This document shows, piece after piece, positions 38,358 to 47,821 of a stretch of 64,000 bases of DNA (its first letter is position 1; the number at the start of each line of letters is the position of its first letter). Position numbers and translations under genes: made by a program. Source of the DNA: Phallus indusiatus (Eukaryota > Basidiomycota > Agaricomycetes > Phallales > Phallaceae); NCBI GenBank assembly GCA_027605045.1, contig JAQFWX010000013.1, positions 372,001 to 436,000 of the forward strand, written 5' to 3'. The notes beneath the pieces were generated by a model. That model searched no databases. It was not told the DNA's origin and saw nothing but the letters and a program-made list of their open reading frames with translations.

Positions 38358-40473
38358 TCAGTCATCTTCATCCCAGTTTCCAGCCTGTTGAGGGATTTTT
38401 GGACCTCCAGCAGGTTTGCTCATGATGATGCTATCGACGCCAAGCACTGTTACTGCGGCCTCTGTCCCTAACTTTAAGGCCCACGCTTTAGCAGTCAGCG
38501 AATCGACGATTCCGGCCTTGTCAGCATGCAGGGTTTTGTCACCATCCGAGTCGACCTTTGGAAGAGAAAACATGTTTGATCAAAAGAGTGAAAATATACC
38601 TCAAATCAGTTAATTACCTCGATATTGACACCCCAGCTGGCACTGTCTTTTTCTCCGGAATTGTGCCTTGCCCAGATTTTGCCCAATACTTCGTTACCTT
38701 CCGCACCGCCATATGTATTTTCAGCTAGTGTCCTTGGGACGACTTCCAATGCGGTTGCGAACTTGCGTACAGCGTGTTGATTTAATCCTTTCAGACTCGC
38801 GCCATATGACTCTACTCGACGGGCTAGTTCTAGTTCAGTCGCTCCTGCGCCTGGGACTAGCCGACCGTCTTTGAGCAATGCTTTGAGAACGTTAACACCG
38901 TCATCGATAGCCCGCTCGAGGTCGTCCAATGAGTTTTGTGTTGCACCTCGTAGTACAATAGTCGATGTACGTGTCCGTTCACCGATGTCTTTTGACCCAG
39001 CACGTTCTTCGTCTGAGAGTTGTCTAATAACCGTAACTCTATCGCCTCCAATCTCTATGCATTCTAATACATCGACATAGCCAGCTTCCTCCGGAGTTGG
39101 CGCACCCATGCGTGCCAGTGGAGTAGCATTAGCCACTCTGCAAAGCCGTCGTAGGTCGAATTTGGAAAGAACTTTTATGACACAGATGGACATTCTGTTG
39201 AGGTAATGTAGAGCCATGTCTCCAACTGACGAACCGGCGACGATGATTTTGACACCTGAATCTGCAATTTCTTTGATGATCTAGAAATAAATGATATTTG
39301 AGTTTGGATGGGGATAAATAATGTATGGAAAATCAAACCTTTTCCATATGCTTTTCTTCATCCGTGGTGAAATTTAACATTTCCTTGGCGTTTTTGATGA
39401 GAACTGTTCCTTTTGTTTCTGTTTGGGCGATGTCTAAACCGCAAGTGAACACGACAATTTTGGCTTTGGTAACTTTTCTAATCACGCCTGCACCATTGTC
39501 AGAAAGTCGCCTCCAAATCATGTCATGTGAATGAACAGACCTTCTGGCTCTCGAGGAAATACCATGCCGCGACAACCCGACTTGACGATAGACTACCTCC
39601 CATAATTTTTACGACTCGTACATTGTCCACATTGAAGTCTTTTGCCACGTATTCGGTCCCTTTTGATGTTTTTTTGACGGGTATCACAGATAGCGCAGCC
39701 TCTGCTACTAGCGGGGCCAACAAGTCTTCGGAGCCATACTGTTTGGCAGCGATGACGGGTTTTAAGGCAGCGGTAAGTGTGGGTTGCGTAAGTGGTATCG
39801 GGAGAGATGAGGTTGATAATGCTAAGAAAAAATGTGAGAAGTTGTGCAGTCAGTAGAGGTGGCGAGAGGAACATACTCTCTAATTCGGCCAAGGCTTTGA
39901 TGCATGCTAACTCATACCCTTGGACGACTTCACTAGGATGCAAACCCATCACAAGGAGAGGAGCTGCTATCTTTAGCAGTTCACCAGCAAAGATGAGTGC
40001 AAGATTTGAGGCGTCTCCCATCTTTTGACGATCGATCAGAGGAAAATATAACTTGACGGTATTATGAGGACAACACACCTCTGATTCCTGCGCTTGACTT
40101 GCCATGACTAGCAATTTAGCGGCAGGGTGTACAACTTCTATTTCTCGAAGGATTGTAGCAGCATCGGACGTGACGAACATTCTTTGAATATGATTAATAA
40201 TGAGTTTACTGCGACCTAGAAGAAAGAGAAAGATATTAATTATTGTCAGGATCATTACTAGTAACAATACCATTGGGACCAAAACTTGTTTTGACTAGGT
40301 CTGTTAATTCTGCAACCGCTTCGATGTTCCTCAAAACCGCGTCTTCAAGTCCAGATGCATGCTACGATAATAAGATTTGAACTTAATTTTTTCTTCCCCT
40401 AACAAACTGGGCTTACTTTATAGCCTGGTTTGAATAACTGGAGATTATTGGCTTTTGGAACTTTGAGGGACAT
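38358..40473 (-). CDS. CCT8: CCT8, theta subunit of the cytosolic chaperonin TRiC
   Basis: One of eight subunits of the ATP-driven chaperonin that folds actin and tubulin. The start at 40473 gives MSLKVPKANNLQLFKPGYK. ATP-site segments are SFGPNGRSKLII (split by an intron), TSDAATILREIEVVHPAAKL, and GDASNLALIFAGELLKIAAP, where most chaperonins have GDGT(T/N). The catalytic Asp is present. Further segments are MGLHPSEVVQGYELACIKAL, KIVVFTCGLDIAQTETKGTV, STIVLRGATQNSLDDLERAI, DGVNVLKALLKDGRLVPGAG and AKAWALKLGTEAAVTVLGVD. The tail IIMSKPAGGPKIPQQAGNWD is characteristic of theta. At least seven exons. It shares a very short divergent promoter with TAF4. Confidence 0.95.
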
Positions 40474-40571
40474 TGTATAGAGGCTGAGCGGGCCAGTGGA
40501 TTACTACTGGTGCTGTCACGCGTTTGACGGAGTTTGAATACGCAATTTTGGTGTGTGCATCACTTTTGTGC
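40474..40571. promoter_or_regulatory. 98-bp divergent promoter CCT8 / TAF4
   Basis: Only 98 bp separate the two start codons. An in-frame upstream Met at 40524 would make it shorter still. Likely a nucleosome-free bidirectional promoter; no element was identified. Confidence 0.5.
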
Positions 40572-42157
40572 ATGTCTGCCTCCAAAAAGCAGCAGCAGCA
40601 GCAACAACAGCCAGCGTCGACGCCGGCTGCAGCGGTTGCAACACCACAACCTGCCGCTTTCACCACACCATCGGTGGCCACGACGGCCACTCCCGCAGTC
40701 GCGTCCGTCTCCGCTACTGCGACAACGACGACCGCGCAGCCACAGCAACATTACTACCCTCACCCGGGGTACATTCTATATATCTTACTTTGTCGTTTAT
40801 TGTTATAAATCTGTGTTTTTTTAGGACAAACTATTATAATCCTTACAGTTATGCCAGCTATCATCCCTCGACGTGGGCCACGCATTTGCAAGCCCAACCT
40901 CAAGGGCGAACAATGGGAACAACTCCAGCCACTCCGGGAATTGCAACCCCAAGCTCGCTCGGGACACCTCAGCATCAAGCGTACTATCAGGCTATTCCGC
41001 CTGTCCCTCAATCCGTGACACCTACTCTGCCAACTAATCATTCCAACACAAACACAAACAACACTGCTGCCAACGCGACTCAGTCGCAGTCTCAATCACA
41101 ATCACAATCACAGTCACAGTCGCAACTTGATACGGCGGACATTGCCACTTTAAATGATGCACTGGGATCTGCTGGTGTGGATTTACGAGCTGAAGAAGAG
41201 AACTTGAGACCGTCGCATGCAGGTGGAAGCAAGACGGCTGCTTCTACCGCAACAGGCACGGGCCGAGGACGGGGGAGAAAGCAAGGAAAGAAAGTAGCAT
41301 TTGAACAAGTACATCTAGGCACACGAATGAAAGGTGTCGCGTCAAAATATGGATTAGGCTCTTCGGCGGCGTCGTCGGCATCCGGTGGTATTACGGAGGA
41401 TTCGATCGTATATATAACCTTAGCACTGCGTGCACGGCTTACGACTCTCATTGAAGCGATGGTTGCAGCAGCTGCTCATCGTGAAGAAACGGGGTATAGC
41501 CGTCCTGCAGGATTATATCCCGACGGCACGCCAATGTGGTCTCAGATTGTTCGACGAGATGTGGGAAAACAACTGGCGGTGATCGAGAAAGTGGAGAGAG
41601 AAGAAGAGCTGACTGCACGACGAGAACGGAAAGCTCGGGAGACGTATGGGTCGTCGGGAGTAGGCAATGGAGGAGTTTTGAGTGCTAGCGTTCTGCCTAG
41701 TTTGGACGACGCGTTGCAAATGGATACCACAGAGGATGAGCCGAAAAAGAAGAAGAAGAAACCTGATGGGCCGGGGGTTACTGCGAAGAATATGACGGAG
41801 GACGTGAGGAAGAAACTGAGCAATGCTGTTGCTTCACAGGCGGCCGGTTTAGGGACTGGTAAATACGCGTGGATGAATGCCGGAGCGACGGCTGCCACAA
41901 TCCCAAAGAAACCTGCTGCTACCGCCAGCTCAAGTGGTGCTGCCTCAGCTACAACCAGTGGTGGTGCGACGGCGACGGGAACGACCGCTGGAGCTTCGAG
42001 TTGGAGCCGACCCTTTCAATCTGCAAAAAAGAAGGAAGAACCCACGACACCAGACGAAGACAAGCGGCAGGCTATTACACTTCGTGACGCCATTTTCGTG
42101 ATTGAGCGCGAGAGAGGACATGGTGGAGGGCGTGGTTCCGCCAGAGGATGGACTTGA
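40572..42157 (+). CDS. TAF4: TFIID subunit TAF4
   Basis: Component of the general transcription factor TFIID; pairs with TAF12 through a histone-like fold. I choose the Met at 40572 (MSASKKQQQQQQQPASTPAA), which leads into a Gln/Ala/Thr-rich region; a Met 16 codons upstream is also in frame. After one intron, SYASYHPSTWATHLQAQPQG continues into a Ser-Gln repeat (TQSQSQSQ...) at 41078-41125. The conserved C-terminal TAF4 domain follows: ADIATLNDALGSAGVDLRAE, then VASKYGL, EDSIVYITLALRARLTTLIE, AMVAAAAHREETGYSRP, QLAVIEKVEREEELTARRER, and finally KYAWMNAG and AITLRDAIFVIERERGHGGG. It ends RGSARGWT. The domain order and the final LRDAIFVIERE motif are diagnostic. Confidence 0.9.
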
Positions 42158-42451
42158 GAGCGAGATCGAACAAATTTTTTTTTTTGTATTTTAGATTTGC
42201 TCCTTGTGTATGTGTGTGATTTAACTTTAATGTCAGCATTATTTTACGCATCGATTTAGACATTGGTAGTGAAACTTTGGCACAGTATGATTCTCAAGTG
42301 CCAATAAAATCGAGTGCCAACAAATATGAAATGGTCATTTACAAGCTTTGGTAGTGTTGGAATGGGGGAAATCGAATTTATACAAATTGTAGAAAAGCGC
42401 CTGTAGTATCCCGGGCTAATAATAATGTCAACTTTCGGTTGTGATGCCAGT

Positions 42452-42548
42452 GGCCTGATGGTCTAGTAGCATGATTCTTCCTTCGGGTAAAACCGTGTGC
42501 TTACACACTCTATGGAAGAGGTCCCGGGTTCAATTCCCGGTCAGGCCC
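42452..42548 (+). tRNA. tRNA-Pro(CGG) with a 25-nt intron
   Basis: The acceptor stem GGCCTGA (42452-42458) pairs perfectly with TCAGGCC (42541-42547), discriminator C at 42548. The anticodon stem CTTCC (42477-42481) pairs with GGAAG (42514-42518). The loop TTCGGG|T gives anticodon CGG at 42484-42486, read as proline, with an intron at 42488-42512 in the canonical place after position 37; the intron holds ACCG, able to pair with the anticodon. The T arm CCCGGGTTCAATTCCCGG is perfect and contains the B box. The D-loop reads AGTAGC where most tRNA-Pro genes have AGTGGT, so the usual G18 is A. It sits between TAF4 and the next gene. Confidence 0.92.
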
Positions 42549-42554
42549 TTTTTT
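42549..42554 (+). terminator. RNA polymerase III terminator of tRNA-Pro
   Basis: A run of six T directly after the tRNA discriminator base, the standard Pol III stop signal. Confidence 0.85.
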
Positions 42555-42981
42555 CACTGGACAAATTGATATATCGGTTGATCAAAGTGTATATATCTGC
42601 AATAGCATTCATTCTTGGCTTATAAATGAAAATGATGGTACGTTTCTGATGTTTGGTATATAAATGAAATGGTAGCCAATTGTCCAAGTGCCAAAAGGAT
42701 AATTGAAACGGAAAAAAAGAAAAGAATGAGAGTCAAGCAATGTATGGACATTTTTTTTTCTTACCCCAATTTGAATGGGGAAATAGTTATGAGGATGGAA
42801 AGGAAAATAGGGAGAGTAGCAACGTAAGCGAGATCCAAAAGAAAGGAACGTTAAAAAGCCACGTAAGAAGGAAAAAGAAAGTCAAAAGCATGGAGGATAA
42901 TAACGTGTCAAATATTTAAACGACCAAAAGGATAAAAGATAAGAGTCCCACCCATCTATCTCACTCACTCATTCCCCTCGG
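42555..42981. other. Intergenic between tRNA and low-complexity protein gene
   Basis: AT- and purine-rich 3' flank of the minus-strand gene; no gene recognised. Confidence 0.45.
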
Positions 42982-45830
42982 TTACTGTCTTTTTCCGAAA
43001 AAGCTCCCTAATCCGAGCTTATTCTTCCGTTTTGCCCCATTCGGTAGAGTTTGCACGCCAGCCATGGGACCAACAGCTAACGAATGACGACTTCCAGTCG
43101 ACATGATCGGATTCCCAAATTCATCGTAGGCGTACTGTGCTATACCAGGTATACTCGCTCGGCCAGCGCCAACAGGCAAATTGGGCCGGGTGACAAGACC
43201 GTTGAAACTTTGTCGTCGAATGGGTTCTTCGTATCTACTACCCCCCGGTAGTGGAAACTCTTCATGGTTAGGCCACTGTTGCTGTTGTTGCTGTTGATGA
43301 TACTGTGCCTGTTGTGATTGCAGGGCTGCTGGAAGGGTAGCTCTCGATGAAAGAATGCCACGCGGTGATGTAGATGATGAGGATGGAGAATTTGTGAAGG
43401 GAACGGCGGTGGAAACACTGGTAGGCACGACGGAGGTGTCGGGGTCTTCATCCGTAGGCAGTGGCGGGAGATTCTTGTCTATGCTGAAAGTCCGTGTCAA
43501 ACTGGGGAACGTCGACATGGCAGGCAGTGTTGATATTACTAATAAGATGAATGAGTGTTAAGTGTTTGTATATAACAAAGTGAAAGAAAAGTGATGGCTT
43601 TTACCATTTTGCGAAAGTGACCGAGCACGGGTAGGATTGTTGAAATCAAACTTGCGCCTCGGGTCCAAAAACTCGTCATCACCGACCGCGACGACGACGT
43701 CAGGCAGCCCATCTCGATTCAGTGGACGATTGTCCGTAGGCGAAGGTAGCGTACTACTCTGATCACTAGGTGAACCGAAATGCATTATCGGGTTCCGTGC
43801 TGGTGCGGTCTTGGAGGATGTAGGCGTCGTAACGGTTGTCGGATGACTTGTGTTCGATAATGACAGACTAGGCATAGATGCATGTCTGTTATTATTTCTC
43901 GCGAGGGGGAGAGACCGCTCTGATTGCATACTTCCTCTGTTAACGAGATAAGATAGCGGCGGTGGTGGCGAGGTTCTTCATCCAAATCATGTCGATGCGA
44001 TGGTGCGACCGGTTCATTCGACTTGGTCGACCCGCCACTTAGCATCCGCCAGAATTTTCCTAATCCGCGTTTTTTCTTCGGACCATCACTTGTTTCTGTT
44101 GCATTATCGAGACTCCGACGTCCGTCTACATACATATATGAAGTTCCCTCTTTTAGAGATGAGGGTTTGCTTCCGATATCAACGTGAGGTATATGAACGT
44201 GGTGTTTGTCTTGATCCAATCCAAGACTATTCGTAAAATAGGTGAGTATCTTGCCTCTACAAAAACTGTCTGAAACAAAAGAAAACTTACTGCATGTCCA
44301 TCATACTTCCACTTTGCGCAAGGCTGACATTACTACTTCCAAAGTACCCACTCCATTGTCGTAAACCAAAGAACCGTTTCTTGGGCTAGGGCTTACGGAT
44401 GTCAAACTGGTCTGAGATGAATACCCTTGAAGAACGTCGGGAGACATTGAAGCAGGTCGTGCTGGGGGCGAAGACGTTTGATGTTGCCAGTTGGAGGACG
44501 TATTGGGCATATACATGGACTGAACGTTTCGTATAACAGAGCCGTTGATTTGAGTCATTGGGACGGACGTGGTGCTGCCGTATACAGCAGCAGCCTGAGC
44601 GCGAGGTGACCCTACTACGCCTTCTCCAGCACCATTCAAGTTGTAAAAATGAACTGCCTCTTTGTTGGGATCGACTAGAGAAAGACTATCGCGAGACGGT
44701 TTACGAGACTTTCGTGTTTTCATCGATTCTTTTATAGACGACTGTGAAGTATCACGTCTTGCGATGCCACTCTTGGCTTCGTCTAGTGGTGATGCGCTGG
44801 TTGGACTGCGAGTCTTGAGACTTCCTTCTGAAAAGTCGTATGGAGATCGGCATGACTCGTGATATGATTCTCGCTCCCGCATTTTTTCGTCTAGTTGACG
44901 AGCCTCTTGGAGTGCTTGGGCACGGGCCTTGTTTTCTGCGGCCAAGATGGCGTTTTGGGCATCAATGTAGGCCAATAGTGCATGTTGTTTTGAGGTAGGT
45001 TCAGGAGGATTCTTAACAAAAAAAATTGAGTATCAACATTTTGTGTGTCAAAGGGAGAGAAAGGCACATACGAGGTTTAGCCAGGCGACGACATTTGCTT
45101 CGGTGAGTTTGGTACCTCGAGCACGGGGACGAGAGCAACTAGCAGAAGAACTAGTTCCTGACGATGTACTAGGATGTAAATTTCGTTCACGTTCTTCTTC
45201 TTCCTCTCTTCTGCAGAGTTCGTGATACCAAACGTCGCTTTCCCTATCCCATATACCGGGGGAGGTGACATCCACGTCGGCCATATCTTCGTCGCGCATC
45301 ATACACTCCAGACATACTTCACGTGGCGCACCGAGAGTCTGAGGAGTTGGAGGAGGATTAGTGAGAGGCTGGATTGAGACGGGAGGAACCTGCGTAGCGG
45401 GAGATGGTAACATCCTAGGGGGAGAAGGTGCGGCCGGATTGTTGGAACCAGAGTTTGGATTGGGAATAGGTACAGGGGAAACATTGTTGGAGGATGAGTT
45501 ACCTAATGACTGCTGCTGTTGCTGTTGCTGTTGTTGTTGGTGTTTGGCCATGTAGAGTTTATGGGAAGAAGCACTCTGCATATTAGGGTATGGGGTACTT
45601 GCCGAACGGATTGGGATATTATTATTATTATTAGTATTGACATTATTGGAACCATGCTGCTGGTGGAGATATACATTAGAGGAGAAATGAGAATCGTTGT
45701 TGTTGTTGCCCCCCGTTGTTGCTGGACGATCACTGGGTAGTCGATAAGACTTGAATGATCCGAGATGGATAGTTGGAACGACGAATTCTGTAGCGAGCTG
45801 AGATGTCATTGTTGCCATTGTTGTTTCCAT
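42982..45830 (-). CDS. Long low-complexity basidiomycete protein (CLECMMRDEDMADVDV motif)
   Basis: I do not recognise a named family. Beginning METTMATMTSQLATEFVVPT, the first exon holds Asn- and Gln-rich tracts (a run of Gln near 45510-45540), then a conserved-looking core VCLECMMRDEDMADVDV and GIWDRESDVWYHELCRREEE, ending AWLNL. The next exon has a helical stretch (YIDAQNAILAAENKARAQAL, EARQLDEKMRERESYHE). Later exons are Ser/Pro-rich with KKKRGLGKFWRMLSGG, LNRDGLPDVVVAVGDDEFLD, TRTFSIDKNLPPLPTDEDPD and the end KNKLGLGSFFGKRQ. Two basic-aromatic motifs of the type GLGKFWRML and GLGSFFGK look like membrane- or protein-binding modules. Mostly disordered, perhaps a signalling or cytoskeletal scaffold; a function cannot be assigned. 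Several introns. Confidence 0.7.
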
Positions 45831-47821
45831 TTACACAAATTTAAGATGAAAAGAAACGGGAGGGGGGGTGATAAAAAACAGAGTTTAGGCCTTGTTAGGG
45901 GAGCGGCCGAGAAGACGGGGAGGGGGAAGGGAAGGGACGAATAAGACTTGACCACAACTTGCACAAACACACACACAGGACTAGGCTTATGTCATCCATC
46001 TATCGGAGTTTGAATCAGGGTGTCCTGTTACACTTGGCCATCCCCATATGGGCGTATTGGTGAGGCCCAGCCTGAGTTCACAAGCTACTGCTGCAGTCGC
46101 TGATATCATGCACGGCCTAAGAGTGGTTTAGCGTCAAGAACTAGGCAATGCTTCGAGATCTGGGCTCTGCGAGTCTAATTTAAAGCCACAGCCTTCCGGG
46201 GCTGTTGCCAAAGGGTACGTGTGGTAATTTATAAAAAAACCTTACCGCAAGAGAGCAGCGAACAATCGTCATATGTCTTTTTGGACGTGTAGCCCGATTA
46301 CCCGGCGCTGTGCGACTACGCCTCAACCGCGAGAATGACATACATACAATGATTGCCATGTTCTGTCAGCCGCAAGTAGATAGGGACCGTTGAACATCCG
46401 TCGTTCGATTGATTTATATATATAAATACATAATGTTATATGTATGTACATATGTATGTATGTGCCAAATTCCGAAAGAAGCCGCAGACGGAAGAGAGGA
46501 ATTGGGGAAGTAATGAAACACACCCACGAATATCAATTGAAATCGAAAACTGAATTGAAAAGAACAAAAAAAAGAGGGCCACGGTCAATGGGTTGTTGAA
46601 TACCACATAAGTTTGTTTTTTTCCCAGATGGATCGTGATAGGCTTCGAGGAATTCGCCATGCATCGAGTGAATTGATCTATCCAGGCTTGCTTGCCAGGT
46701 GATGTATTCATATAGTAAATGTGTGATATGATGTAATATATAATTTCCATTCATAGATGACGAAACATATTTAACTTCACACGGAAGCTATATAATATAC
46801 AATACATGAGATACATAAGTAGAAAGGGTGCTGTCAATTGTGGCTCTGCTGTTGTGTACCCCTCTTGACCACCCCGCCAGCCATATTTCGTTAGTTTTTG
46901 GCCCAGACCAACTCGGAGTCACAAGAAGATCAGCGGGAATGGCAGAATAAAGTCGATTGCCGACGTTGAGGCTTGATATATACAGTATTTGGCTGTGGCA
47001 AAAGGTTAGTAGTGGGCTTCTAGCCAGGAAAACATGGTTGGATTGTTTCGGGACATTTACGAGTACTACTCGATGCTCAGTATCGCCTGATACTAGCGTA
47101 CGTACGTGTATACTATCTACTCAGTATGTATATATATGCCTTGACTGATGGACTGATAGATTGATGTGACTCCACAGGCAGACATCGGCATCGGAGAATG
47201 AAAGCCCTCTTTATTGAATTGAGCTGTGATAAATTTGTCGGACCGAGGGACGAATGCTGACGCCTCCGCTACGCTTCCCAGACCCCATCGACCCGACCTT
47301 CTTTGCTCCGCTCAAGAGCTTTCGATGATTTACGCACCATCAAACGCTATTATTTTTAAAGCTGGGGGGCGTGTACGCCTGTCTACAGACATTGTATATG
47401 CATGCTCCAAGCTGATGTGACACTGCCAGACACCCAATCAGACGCCGTATCTCGAGGACAAGAAGCCAGGATCGGAATTACCTAATTGCACTTTTCATTA
47501 TATTTCTTCGGTACAGATGTGCACATTAAATTGCCTTTTGCTGCCAGTTTTGCCCCTACCCTCCTCCTCGACAGCAAGCGCCGGAAATCCAATTGCACGG
47601 ATCACTTGGATCGCTCTGCGAATACACATGCACACACACACACCCGCCCCCCCGACCGTATAAAGCCATTCCCTTGCCTCCGTGTCTTCCTCCCCGACAC
47701 TCTCCCCATTTCTTTTCTTTCTCTCTTTCTGTCTCTCCCTCTCTCTCTCTCTTCCTCATCGTCGCGAACAACCGCGAAGACAACGACAACGACAGCAGCA
47801 GCACCAACATACTATATTCCA
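45831..47821. other. Long intergenic region / Mei2-like gene 5' leader
   Basis: About 2 kb, divergent. A (CA)n run near 47629-47643 and CT-rich runs near 47712-47755 precede the Mei2-like start and probably lie in its 5' leader. TATA-like runs occur near 46417-46447. I saw no convincing RNA gene or protein; frames here are short or low-complexity. Confidence 0.45.

Noticed and set aside
45510..45540. Gln tract as a mobile or CRISPR-type repeat
   Set aside because: It is a simple CTG/TTG run encoding Gln inside an open gene, with no spacers or flanking repeats.
46000..46150. Possible structured RNA (paired-looking GGCCATCCCCATATGGGCG segment)
   Set aside because: It does not match tRNA, 5S, U-snRNA, SRP or RNase P signatures that I know; no terminator or boxes.
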